DNA of 64,000 nucleotides from Halobaculum sp. MBLA0147 (GCF_041361345.1 NZ_JBGKAD010000006.1:17853-81852); one strand, 5' to 3'; shown: positions 46,013-54,871, counted from the stretch's first letter. The notes: a model not told the origin generated them from the letters alone. Numbers and translations are program-made.

Positions 46013-47043
46013 GTGAGCCTCCGAATCTGTTGTTTCGCCGTCTGGTAAGCGCGGTTCGCCACGGGATTTCCGGCGAACCGCATATCCAAGTACTCCTCCA
46101 TATCGCGGTCTGCGGCAACGGCAAATCGGAACCGACGAAGTTCCGTCACGAGTGCCCAGAGGTTGTGACGGGTGAGTAACGTCCGGTCGGCCCTGATCTC
46201 GGACAACGTGCTGTCTTTGCACGTCGGGCAAGGACACGGGAGTCGGTCGAGCCCTTCGATCTCTGCGATCGGCTGACACCCGTGACCAGGAGATAGGTAG
46301 TTCCGTTGCGCCGCCGACTGGATAAATGCAGTCGAGTCGAAGCTATCGACACCCAAGTACAACAGCAACGGCTGGTAGGTGATTCCACCGAGGCCGTACA
46401 CGTGGAGGTGCTTCTCTGTCGCTCGACGTGCTGCGATAATCAGCTTCGTGACGCGTTCGTAGTCCGTTCTAATCGGAACAAGGCTCCCGACCGCATATCC
46501 GTCGAACTTCCCGTTCGCCTCCAAGTACTCGATTCCGTTCTCGATCGTCTCTGGGTCGTACCCATGGACACTAGCGATCAGGTGGCCGTCACCGTCGTGT
46601 GCGTCACTCGCCTCTAGCGCGAGACGAGTGCTCTCGTCGATGCGTCGTTGATTCTCCGCTCGTCTGTTCTCGCGAGAGAGCGGAAGGTCGACTGTCCCTA
46701 GGAAGTCCGCACCAATGGTTTCCTGTGCCTCCACGATCTCGACTGCCGACACGTCCGGGTCCGACTCCTCGAAATCGAAGCCACCGCTGTCGGCGAAGAC
46801 CACCGTCTCTGCCGTCGCGTCCATCTCCGAACGGAGTTCGTGGTCACCAGTGAGGCGCTCCCACTGTGGCCGGTTGTTCTTGATCGCCCGTGTGTTGACG
46901 AGTGCGGTCTGGAGGTCCGGAATTCGGTCGGTGTACCCCGGTGTGTTGTCCGAGGACCGTTTCCCGACGTTCCGAACCGGAAACAGTGTCGGTGTGTCGA
47001 CGGGCCCGTGCGGGGTGTCGACCGTCCGTTCGCGGTACAACAT
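46009..47043 (-). CDS. PUA-less tRNA-guanine-transglycosylase-fold enzyme (DpdA-like)
   Basis: 344 residues. TGT catalytic pieces are all present: ADSGGF with the base-binding Asp85, GVDSFDSTAF with the nucleophile Asp236, and the zinc site Cys270-x-Cys272-x2-Cys275 with His293 (PCPCPTCK, TRHNLW). Archaeal tRNA enzymes (arcTGT, about 480-600 residues) carry C-terminal C1-C2-PUA domains that bind tRNA; this protein stops after the catalytic domain. Such shortened TGTs exchange guanine for a 7-deazaguanine in DNA in phages and dpd islands. First gene of its operon, divergent from a winged-helix regulator. Base inserted likely preQ0 from host archaeosine synthesis. A tRNA substrate is not excluded. 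Confidence 0.8.
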   Translation of the reverse strand: MLYRERTVDTPHGPVDTPTLFPVRNVGKRSSDNTPGYTDRIPDLQTALVNTRAIKNNRPQWERLTGDHELRSEMDATAETVVFADSGGFDFEESDPDVSAVEIVEAQETIGADFLGTVDLPLSRENRRAENQRRIDESTRLALEASDAHDGDGHLIASVHGYDPETIENGIEYLEANGKFDGYAVGSLVPIRTDYERVTKLIIAARRATEKHLHVYGLGGITYQPLLLYLGVDSFDSTAFIQSAAQRNYLSPGHGCQPIAEIEGLDRLPCPCPTCKDSTLSEIRADRTLLTRHNLWALVTELRRFRFAVAADRDMEEYLDMRFAGNPVANRAYQTAKQQIRRLT

Positions 47044-47075
47044 GACGAGCTCACCATCGTGCAGGCGATCAATAA

Positions 47076-47093
47076 ACTTTGCTGTAGCAAAGT
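47076..47093. promoter_or_regulatory. palindromic operator between TGT operon and regulator
   Basis: ACTTTGCT, two bases, AGCAAAGT: perfect 8-bp arms, located 33 bases before the TGT start and 48 bases before the regulator ATG at 47141. It overlaps the minus-strand TATA-like TTTATT (47070-47077), so binding would block TGT transcription. The adjacent HxlR/ArsR-like regulator is the obvious candidate ligand. Confidence 0.6.
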
Positions 47094-47140
47094 AACTCGT
47101 GCACCGTCAGTTCTAACGACGGTCGGGGAGTCCACCCCAC

Positions 47141-47443
47141 ATGGTGTTCGAGTCCGTCCGCGAGCTCGTCGCGCCGAAACGGACACTCGAAGTTCTCCAG
47201 CTACTGGCAGAGGACGGGCCGCTCAGGTTCGGCGAACTCGAAGACTCCGTCGACACGTCCTCGGACACGCTCACACAGAGTCTGACGACACTCGTCGAGT
47301 ACGATCTGATCGACCGCGAAGAGAGGAACCGACGGAACGTCTCGTACCGCGTGACCGAGTTCGGCGGTGACGTCTTGTCACAGGTCCGGAGCTTGGAGAC
47401 CGATCTCGAACCGGACGAGACCCCGTCCGACGACGGATTGTGA
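47141..47443 (+). CDS. HxlR/ArsR-like winged-helix regulator
   Basis: 100 residues, ATG start. Winged helix over almost the whole length: RTLEVLQLLAEDGPLRFGEL, SVDTSSDTLTQSLTTLVEYD as the recognition region, then NRRNVSYRVTEFGGDVL as wing and final helix. Divergent from the TGT operon with a palindrome in between, and converging with the small CSxSK protein gene 11 bases away. Likely local repressor of the modification genes. Confidence 0.75.
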   Translation: MVFESVRELVAPKRTLEVLQLLAEDGPLRFGELEDSVDTSSDTLTQSLTTLVEYDLIDREERNRRNVSYRVTEFGGDVLSQVRSLETDLEPDETPSDDGL

Positions 47444-47454
47444 CGGCGACGGTC

Positions 47455-48150
47455 TCAGAAGTCGTCGAACCCGATCTGTTCGGAGTCGGTTCGGGTGCAC
47501 AACTCCGCGAGTTCGGACAACGAGGGTGTCTCGTCCCCGACGCGGGCGGCGAAGTTCTTCAGATACTGGCCCTTGATCGCGACGGTGATCGTCCCGTGTG
47601 CCTCGGCCTCTGCGGTGCGTGCGGCCAGCGAAGTGAGGCGGTCGTACTCCGCTGCGACCGTCTCGCGGTTGAACAGGACGCCGAGAGACTCGGACGGGAA
47701 TGCGTCGAGCACACGGTCGAGGTCCATCGCTCCGACGTAGTCGTCACCGAGAGGGAAGAACACCACATCGTACGGCACTCCGTCGGCGACCGACGAGATC
47801 AACTCTTCCGTGACACCGAACGTTCGCGCTCGTTCTTCGGCCGTCGCTGCATCCATCTCGCGGAACGTCGCTTCGTAGGGTGGGAGTCGGGTCTCCTCGT
47901 CGACGAGTCCGAACCCGGCCGACACGTACAGACGGTCAACGGTGTGTCCGTCGTCACGGAGTTGGACGACTGCGTCGTCGACGAACCGTTGCTGGCGACC
48001 GTCGTAGAGTTCGCGTGCCGGAATCGTGATCGGACTCTCCTCACGGAGTTCGTCGATGCCATGATTGTCGATCTCCTCGACACCGTAGACGGGTGCACTG
48101 TCCGGGAACGACTTCGACCCCGAACACTGGTCGACGATCAATACCCGCAT
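47455..48150 (-). CDS. DUF6884-like CSxSK protein beside DpdA
   Basis: 231 residues. The N-terminal strand MRVLIVDQCSGSK (Cys9, Lys13) is the hallmark of the YaaA/DUF6884-type group and recalls the PCxxxKPY motif of archaeosine synthase ArcS. Later PARELYDGRQ, YVSAGFGLVD and VVFFPLGDDYVGAM complete the alpha/beta fold. The C-terminal part (RTAEAEAHGTITVAIKG) is compact. Its ATG overlaps the DpdA stop (TGATG), so both are translated together. By analogy with ArcS it could aminate or otherwise process the inserted 7-deazaguanine, or bind it. That is inference from one motif plus context. Confidence 0.65.
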   Translation of the reverse strand: MRVLIVDQCSGSKSFPDSAPVYGVEEIDNHGIDELREESPITIPARELYDGRQQRFVDDAVVQLRDDGHTVDRLYVSAGFGLVDEETRLPPYEATFREMDAATAEERARTFGVTEELISSVADGVPYDVVFFPLGDDYVGAMDLDRVLDAFPSESLGVLFNRETVAAEYDRLTSLAARTAEAEAHGTITVAIKGQYLKNFAARVGDETPSLSELAELCTRTDSEQIGFDDF

Positions 48151-50312
48151 CAGTAGTCACCCAACCCCTGTTGGACGGTTCTCCGGGGGAGGTAGTCGTC
48201 GTCGTATCCGAGGTGATCCAACACCGCACTCCTGAGTGCCGACGGGTCACCGAACCGCTCGACGGATGGATTACGGGTCGAAGACCCCACAGTTGCCGTG
48301 TCGTCTGGATCGTACAGGAACACCGTCGTGTATCGGTCCAGGGGAGTCGGACCGGTGAGTCCCTCACCGTCCGGGTCGGCCCACCACTCGTGGACTCCGT
48401 CGTCGAGGACAGCCACTTCAGCCACCGGGAGATCGTGTACTGCCTCCCAGAACGTGGGTCGTTCCGACTGGAGTTCCGCCTCGGTCGTGTCTGCCTCCAC
48501 TGGGGCCGGGCGCGTGGTCGCGACGAGGATGGCGGGGAGGTCTCGTTCGAGTTGTCGGTAGAATCGGTAGGTGTTGTGGAACCCGCGCCGACGATTCCGA
48601 TCGTTCCCACGGAAGACGGCGATCTCGACGCCGTGTTCCGTACACAACGGACAGTCACACTCGTCCCAGGGGCGCCGACGAAGCGTTCGCCGGTAGCCGT
48701 CGAGTTTGTCCGTGTCGTCGACGGAGTCGAGTTCCGCGTACGACTCGACGACCGGCCAGAGGTGGTCGAAACTGGCAGGGCTACTCCCGTCGGAGGAGAC
48801 CTCTGCGACGGCGTCAGCGGTCCACGGCGCAGTTTCCAGTTCCGTACTCGCCGTCTCGATCACCTCGAGGTAGTCGTGCCAGGCGAGTGAGTCGTCCGGG
48901 TCGTCGGCACGGAGAAGTTTCACCACGCGCTTGCGGAACTGTTCCCCGAAGAACCCCTGCACCTCAGCGCCGTACGCGAAGTCCTCACGAAACACCTCGG
49001 TCGTGTCCCGGATCCGCGTCTGGTCGTACCGGTCGTCGTGCCGGTGGTCGTCGAGGTACGTCGTCAGTGCGGTGAGTGTCTCCCGAGCCTCCGGAACCCA
49101 CTCGCTGACGGCCTCGTTGATGGCCGTCTCGGCGTCGTACGCTCTGAGAGCCTGCATCAGTTCGTACCCTTGCAGCGACTTCTCGACCGTCGTCGAGAGT
49201 GACTCACCGGGGGCGCCGTAGCGAACCCTGATCGCGTCGAACTTCTCGTCGGCGTCCAGGTGGTAGTTCTTTCCCCCCGTCCACGCCGCACGGAGCATGC
49301 TCGCACTATCAAAACTCGTCACACCACCGCGACCGATCGTGTCGAATGCGTCTGTCTTCGCGAACCCGAAGAGGTGGTTGTCGATCCGGGTACCTTCCCG
49401 ACGCTCGAAGTCGTCGATCACGGTGCCGACTTCGGCGACAACGTCACGAACGACGCTCGCTGGACTCCCGGCGAGCCCACCCATGCCGACGTAGTCGTAT
49501 CCCAACTCGAGGACCGTCTCAGCCGCTTGTGCATACGACTCGGGGTCCCAGCCTTGGAACGCCGCCATCAGTCGGAAGTCGTGGCTGTCCGAGTCGTAGT
49601 GGTCGGCCATCTCGCGGGCGTTCCGGAGCGTGAGGTCGTACCGGAACTGTTCGTCGTCGGTTCGGTACACCGCTCGGGGATCGTCCGCCAGACGCGTCAG
49701 GACGCTGTCGACCGAGCCTTCGAACGCGTTCGCGCGGAACTGCTCTGGGTTGTCGACTCCAGTAATAGAGGGCTCGTACTCGTCGACATACGACGGCCAC
49801 TCCGTAGGCCACGTGTCCGCCATCACGTCGACACTCGCGGTGAACTCGTCTGGGATGTCGTCGACGGTGAGGTGCTCACCGAACGCCCGCTCGTCGACGT
49901 ACAGCCTACCTTCTTCCTTCCCAGACCCAAGGACGAGGTGATCGATCGTGACACCGGTCGAGACATCAAGCTCGTCGTAGAAGGTGAGCATCCCCTCGTT
50001 GCCGTACGGCGGGAACGGGAGTGATTTGTACCCCCATGCACCGCAGTCACTGATCGTCGGTAGCCAGTCTGGGATCGCCAGTTCGGGGTCGTCGTACACG
50101 CCGTTCGTCGTGAGCCGCTCGAACTTCGTGCTCGACGACTCCACCTGTTCACGCGAGATCAACACACCGTCGATCGGAGTGGTCTCGCGATCGAAGACAT
50201 CCCAGATGAACGCCCGTTCGCGCTCACTCTTGTCGAGCGTAGAGAGGTCGTCGTTGTGGAAATCGTACGCGGCGTCGACCGCGTCGTCCCACTCGGGTAC
50301 GTAGAATCTCAC
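48150..50312 (-). CDS. dpdA: DpdA, DNA guanine transglycosylase
   Basis: 720 residues, GTG start (MRFYVPEWDDAVD, as in bacterial DpdA). TGT-fold features: ISDCGAWGY with base-binding Asp89, YVGMGGLAGSP, SFDSASMLRAAW with nucleophile Asp335, and the zinc site CDCPLCTEHG near 549-558 followed by FRGNDRNRRRGFHN near 567-580. DpdA replaces guanine in DNA by preQ0 with its partners. Length matches the bacterial family and is about twice that of the PUA-less enzyme at 46009. In operon with the CSxSK gene; a small gene lies 102 bases upstream. Strongest single marker of the island. Confidence 0.85.
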   Translation of the reverse strand: MRFYVPEWDDAVDAAYDFHNDDLSTLDKSERERAFIWDVFDRETTPIDGVLISREQVESSSTKFERLTTNGVYDDPELAIPDWLPTISDCGAWGYKSLPFPPYGNEGMLTFYDELDVSTGVTIDHLVLGSGKEEGRLYVDERAFGEHLTVDDIPDEFTASVDVMADTWPTEWPSYVDEYEPSITGVDNPEQFRANAFEGSVDSVLTRLADDPRAVYRTDDEQFRYDLTLRNAREMADHYDSDSHDFRLMAAFQGWDPESYAQAAETVLELGYDYVGMGGLAGSPASVVRDVVAEVGTVIDDFERREGTRIDNHLFGFAKTDAFDTIGRGGVTSFDSASMLRAAWTGGKNYHLDADEKFDAIRVRYGAPGESLSTTVEKSLQGYELMQALRAYDAETAINEAVSEWVPEARETLTALTTYLDDHRHDDRYDQTRIRDTTEVFREDFAYGAEVQGFFGEQFRKRVVKLLRADDPDDSLAWHDYLEVIETASTELETAPWTADAVAEVSSDGSSPASFDHLWPVVESYAELDSVDDTDKLDGYRRTLRRRPWDECDCPLCTEHGVEIAVFRGNDRNRRRGFHNTYRFYRQLERDLPAILVATTRPAPVEADTTEAELQSERPTFWEAVHDLPVAEVAVLDDGVHEWWADPDGEGLTGPTPLDRYTTVFLYDPDDTATVGSSTRNPSVERFGDPSALRSAVLDHLGYDDDYLPRRTVQQGLGDY

Positions 50313-50414
50313 GAGAGAGGGTCACCGTCCGGGGATATTCGACCGGACAAGTAAACCCCGTGTTCCGGAGTCGGCCGTCGGGTGTGAGAGGACGCAGACA
50401 TGGTGCCAAGTGGC

Positions 50415-50690
50415 TCACTCACACCAGCACTCGACCGGCCCAGGATTCTGTTCCTCTCCAGCAGCACTCACGTCACAGACGAAGTACTCACCATCGGGAT
50501 AGACAATGAACCTATCTTCGTCGACGTTCTCGACACCACCGACATCATCGAAGTTCCAGTCTGCATCCTCGGTGCCGCGCCACGTCGTGTATCCGTCCTC
50601 GCCAGCGACGGCGAAATCTAGCGTACCGCTGCCACTAGCGAGAATATGTTCGACCGAGTCGAGTCGCACGTCTGTCGTAATCGTCGTCAT
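50415..50690 (-). CDS. small acidic protein upstream of dpdA
   Basis: 91 residues. A minus-strand TATA-like TTTTTATTC at 50713-50721 stands about 27 bases before the ATG, predicting a leaderless transcript. The protein is beta-rich (TLDFAVAGEDGYTTWRG, DRFIVYPDGEYFVCDV) with a Cys pair near the end (VECWCE). No family recognised. Probably first gene of the dpdA transcript; a regulatory or inhibitor role cannot be judged. Confidence 0.55.
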   Translation of the reverse strand: MTTITTDVRLDSVEHILASGSGTLDFAVAGEDGYTTWRGTEDADWNFDDVGGVENVDEDRFIVYPDGEYFVCDVSAAGEEQNPGPVECWCE

Positions 50691-51422
50691 GCCCGCGATT
50701 AGTCGGAGGACGAATAAAAAGAGTAGAGGTGGGGGATCGTCTGAGTTGGCTACATCAGATCACGCTTACAATCCGCCATTACACATCGCAGACGGAGGGT
50801 ATACCCAGTTCATACGCACTAGTGTACAGAATCAGCTACAGGCGTCGAAGAGCCCACAGGTGAAGTTCCGAGGAGATAGCGTGTGGTGGCGGTGTGACCA
50901 CCCTCGGTGCAGAACGGTATCCGTTTCTACTGAACACGCCAGTAGGTATGCCCCCAGCGGTATGGTGTGAATCCAGTAAGACAAGAAGCCGGTACGGTGG
51001 TAGAGCTACTATTCGTGCAACAAACGTCTGACGCAGGGCCCACCGTTTAAGTTGGATGACCAACAACCCACAGAGAGACCCAAGATAGGACGCTACGAAC
51101 GCGACACCCGTCGCTCACCGACGTGGGGCCGCAGGGAGAGGAAGCTTGGACACCTACCTCTTGCTGCCGACCCTACTTGGTCGTTCCCCTTCGTTAGCAT
51201 TTGCTATAGTGTGAACGAAGGGCTGGCTAGTTCGACCCGGTATTCGAGCCGGTAGTACGTCGGTAGCGACTGCAGCGTGTGTCCACCCACGGACCACGAG
51301 ATGCTATCCCACTCTCACGGTTGGCCGCCGCGGCTCCCTAGCCACCAGTACGCGACGTACTCTGCCGCGAGCGTCGTGTGCCACTGGCGCTCAGGCCACC
51401 ACTACTCTGAGAGGTGGTCGCG
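50691..51422. other. intergenic region upstream of repH, probable replication origin
   Basis: Over 700 bases with no supported gene. Contains the 9-bp inverted repeat listed separately, several short repeats (gccggtagtac, cgtcggtag near 51240-51262) and a Shine-Dalgarno GAGGTG directly before repH. RepH-type plasmids replicate from sequences just upstream of repH, so the origin is expected here. Confidence 0.5.
51187..51222. repeat. 9-bp inverted repeat upstream of repH
   Basis: CCCTTCGTT (51187-51195) and its exact complement AACGAAGGG (51214-51222) with an 18-base AT-rich spacer containing tagcatttgctatag. The arm end CGAAGGG resembles the right part of haloarchaeal origin recognition boxes. 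Located 200 bases before repH; a candidate initiator site. Confidence 0.55.
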
Positions 51423-54400
51423 ATGAACGGCCCTGTCCAGGCCGCCGTCGGCGGCCGGATCGCTGTTGTGGGATGTGCAGACTGTCAGCACTATTGGCTC
51501 ATCGAACACAGCGACATCGCCCTTCAGGACACACTCACGTGCCCCCGATGCGCTCGCACACACGCCACCGACGCGATGCGAACCCTCGCCGAGGCCGATA
51601 CTCGCGAACAGGCCGCAGAACTCCGCAGTCGGATTCTCGCGAGTCGCGCTGACCGTCTCGAGAGCTACGAACGCGAGGGCACCTATGCCGAGCAGGGCGC
51701 CCAGATCGATCTCGATGACTCTCTCGGTCCAGATGTTGACCATCCGGCGACGACCGTCCCGAAGAGTATCGTCGACGATGATGTCGGCGGACTCTTTCGC
51801 GACTGGTTCGATCATGACTGGAAAGCCGGTATCCACGACGACCGGCTGGCGGACGCAGCCGCGGATGTCGAGATCACAGCTGGCCTCTCTGTCGATGACG
51901 AAACACTCGCCGATCCGTGGAGCGACGCCGGCGTCGATCCGGCCGCAGGTGAACTTGCCTATGACACCCAGCATCCAGTTGACCACGTCGACGCGGTCAC
52001 ACTCACGCCCGACACGACCGCGACCTCTCTGTGGACAACACTCCTAGACGGAGTCGGCGAACAATTGCTCACCGACGCGATCAGTCGACTCCGGGCAGAA
52101 TACGACCACACGGAGAGCCACACCCTCGCTCGCCGCCTCAAAGAAATCGGCGTCCCAGCGAGCCTGTGGTCCGTTGTTGAGGCGGCTGTTCGCGACGACG
52201 CGCATGTCGATGAGGTCCTCAAACTCGCACGTCGCATCGCGACCCAGCGCCAGCCCGTAGAGCGGCTGTATGGGCTTGCCCACCTGCTCGGGTGGCGCCC
52301 TGGTTCTGACCCCACGCCCGAGACACTCGTTGTCCGGGCGACCGACCAGTACATCCAGGCTCTCCGAGACGGCGACCGCGCGACTGACACCGTCGACAAC
52401 ATCGCGCGCCTGCTGGAACACCTTGGACACAGTCTCGAGGTCATCGTCGTCGCGTCCCCCGTAGACTGTCGGCTTCTCACCCACCTCCACGACCACCATA
52501 ATGTAACTCGTCGTTGGACTGGACGCCAGTCACATACCGATATCGACGCTGTCGCCCACCAGGCCATCATCGACTACGGTCGTGATGCGACCGAGATCGA
52601 TATTCTGCGAACGCTCGCGCACAATGACACGAGAGGCCTGTCGTACAGGACGCTCGCAGACGATCTCGATGTCTCTCGCCAACGGCTCAGCCAGATCATC
52701 CCCGAGACAGACGACGCCGATGCCGACCGTCTCGAGGGTCGTGACCTCGTCACCACGCTCCGTGTCGGCAATCGAACGCAGGTCGAAATCACGCCATACG
52801 GCTGCCGTGTCGTCGAGATCCTCGCCGAGCGCGACCGCGAGCAGACAACCCTCGATGAGGCCGTAAGCCGGCCGTTGCGATCGCCCAGCCATGGACGTGA
52901 AGCCCCACGCGAGCACGAGGAGGAGGAGGACTCGGACCCCCGGCGCAAAGGGTGTGGCTTAGCGCAGGTGCAACAACTGGCATCATGGCGCGCCGCACAG
53001 GCACTCTCTGCCTGCACTCCACAGGGTATCTCTGTTGTGGATGCATCACTGGATTCCACTGATGACTGCAGAGAAGCGGACCTCTGGGTGGACACACAGG
53101 AGGACGCAGTGGTGGTCTCCTGTGAATACACGAACCCCATGCAATGGACACTGTCCACTGCTCGGGCGTTAAGCAATTCTCGGACGCTCAAGGCCTTCCT
53201 CACACAGGAGCAGGCAACTACGACGGATCTCGGGGAGCTGTTTGCCGACCACCGACAGGTGCTCCGCTCGTCGACGTGTCTTGGGCACCTGCCTGATCGG
53301 TTGGACGACCTCAACGAGTTTATCGCGTCGCTTCAGGAGGCACGAGACGATCTGCAGGAGCTGTCAGGCGATCTCCACGACGCGAAAGCACAGGACGACG
53401 AGAGTGAGGTTTCCCGGCTGTACAGTCAGATCACGCGGGAGGCACTCGGGCTGTCATCGACGATTATCGCGGTCCTCGACCTGCTAGACGTTGAAATCGT
53501 TCGCGAAGTACGTGTCCCTGGATTCAATCGCGAGTTCGATGCCGCCCGCTGGGAAGACCTCACACAGATGATCGGGACGGCATCGGCGATCCAGAGCCGA
53601 CAGGGATTGAACACGTTGTATCGGCAACTGTACGAGCCACGGGAGTCGAAGCAAGAGTGGACAGTGGATATTGACGATGCTGCGACGGGTCTCGGTGAGT
53701 TGATGGGTTCATGGGTGATCTGTGGGGACTTCGGGAGTCACGGATCAGACAAGCGGAAGGCGTTTGTTGAGGACCTCCGAGCGACTGTGGCTGAACCACG
53801 CCCGCTCCGTGAGGACGCCCCCGAATTCGGGGCTGAGATACCTGTGAACGCGTTTGACTCGGATCGCGTGGCGGTGAGACGCGCAGCTCGGCGACTCTGT
53901 GAGCGGAAGGGATACGACGAGCCGTCGGCGGCTGTAGTGTCGGTGCTGCAGTTGTATACCGGCGGAGCGTACGACACGGCTCGATGTCTGAACTATCTCC
54001 AGCCGGCTGACGGTGTACGGGAGGAACTCGATGTCCGTGAACTCCGCTATGCAATCTCCCACCTCGACACGAGCCGAATCGTGCCAACAGAGTCCAGTGC
54101 TGTCGGTCGGGTGATCCGAGAACTGCTTCGGTCTGATGCCCCGCTCTCGACGCAAGAGCTGGCTGACGCGGCAGATGTGGCTCGATCGACGTTGACCCGC
54201 GATGGCGGTGCTGGCGACCGACTCCGTGGCCTTGGACTCCTCAAGCGGACAGACGACGGTGAGTGGCGCATTCTGCTGCCGACTGACCAACAGGAGGAGC
54301 GTGACGGTATCCTCCCGTCGCTCCTCGTCGACGAAACGATCACAGCCGTCCGGGATGTCCTCGGCGATGTCGCGTTCCAGTGCGTGTCGGATCCTGCTCG

Positions 54401-54638
54401 CCTCGCCGATCCCGACGATCCAGTGACGAGTCCGTGGTTGTGGGATCAGACAGACGGCCCTGACTGTCGACCGTTGCTTGAGGCGTGGGAATGGCTCAGG
54501 CCGTGGGTTCCGATTCTCGTCGACATCCTCGATCACGAGCCGGATTGGTGGACTGAAACTGATGGACCGGATCACGCACTCTTAGGGGTGGATCCGAGTC
54601 AGGCACGGCTGGATAGTGGGCTAACGACTGTTGGCTGA
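51423..54638 (+). CDS. repH: RepH-like plasmid replication protein
   Basis: 1071 residues from ATG 51423, with GAGGTG nine bases before it. The N-terminus IAVVGCADCQHYWLIE then LTCPRCARTHATDAM is the DUF5817-like zinc module that begins haloarchaeal RepH proteins, the initiators of pHH1/pNRC100-type plasmids. Inside are winged-helix stretches (LSYRTLADDLDVSRQRLSQI; STQELADAADVARSTLTRD), a charged linker with EHEEEEDSD, and a coiled-coil-like central part. Length near 1000 residues is normal for the family. Followed by a zinc-finger gene and parA, a standard plasmid backbone. A complete frame argues that the replicon is functional. Confidence 0.85.
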   Translation: MNGPVQAAVGGRIAVVGCADCQHYWLIEHSDIALQDTLTCPRCARTHATDAMRTLAEADTREQAAELRSRILASRADRLESYEREGTYAEQGAQIDLDDSLGPDVDHPATTVPKSIVDDDVGGLFRDWFDHDWKAGIHDDRLADAAADVEITAGLSVDDETLADPWSDAGVDPAAGELAYDTQHPVDHVDAVTLTPDTTATSLWTTLLDGVGEQLLTDAISRLRAEYDHTESHTLARRLKEIGVPASLWSVVEAAVRDDAHVDEVLKLARRIATQRQPVERLYGLAHLLGWRPGSDPTPETLVVRATDQYIQALRDGDRATDTVDNIARLLEHLGHSLEVIVVASPVDCRLLTHLHDHHNVTRRWTGRQSHTDIDAVAHQAIIDYGRDATEIDILRTLAHNDTRGLSYRTLADDLDVSRQRLSQIIPETDDADADRLEGRDLVTTLRVGNRTQVEITPYGCRVVEILAERDREQTTLDEAVSRPLRSPSHGREAPREHEEEEDSDPRRKGCGLAQVQQLASWRAAQALSACTPQGISVVDASLDSTDDCREADLWVDTQEDAVVVSCEYTNPMQWTLSTARALSNSRTLKAFLTQEQATTTDLGELFADHRQVLRSSTCLGHLPDRLDDLNEFIASLQEARDDLQELSGDLHDAKAQDDESEVSRLYSQITREALGLSSTIIAVLDLLDVEIVREVRVPGFNREFDAARWEDLTQMIGTASAIQSRQGLNTLYRQLYEPRESKQEWTVDIDDAATGLGELMGSWVICGDFGSHGSDKRKAFVEDLRATVAEPRPLREDAPEFGAEIPVNAFDSDRVAVRRAARRLCERKGYDEPSAAVVSVLQLYTGGAYDTARCLNYLQPADGVREELDVRELRYAISHLDTSRIVPTESSAVGRVIRELLRSDAPLSTQELADAADVARSTLTRDGGAGDRLRGLGLLKRTDDGEWRILLPTDQQEERDGILPSLLVDETITAVRDVLGDVAFQCVSDPARLADPDDPVTSPWLWDQTDGPDCRPLLEAWEWLRPWVPILVDILDHEPDWWTETDGPDHALLGVDPSQARLDSGLTTVG

Positions 54639-54871
54639 GTCTATTCGTCGGTTATTCCGGTCGATCGCCTGCAGGCACTGGAAGCTCTCTTCCTCTGTCT
54701 GACAGATTTTTATGACACAGTCAATGTGGCAGCGACATTCGTCCGGAAGGCGGGCGTCGAGAAGTGGCGGCCACAATCCTGTCAGCGCCCGTATAGTGAG
54801 GCGTTAGTACCTTCGCCGTCAGCACCGGGTGACCGCGCGGTTCTTCTCTTTGACGCTCCACACTTACACAC

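Noticed and set aside
46013..46279. N-terminal extension of the 327-residue protein
   Set aside because: The frame is open but lies within the TGT gene and reads as Arg/Pro-rich shadow; GTG 46012 has a perfect GGAGG.
50836..51255. Small frames upstream of repH
   Set aside because: No coding character on either strand and region is better explained as origin DNA.
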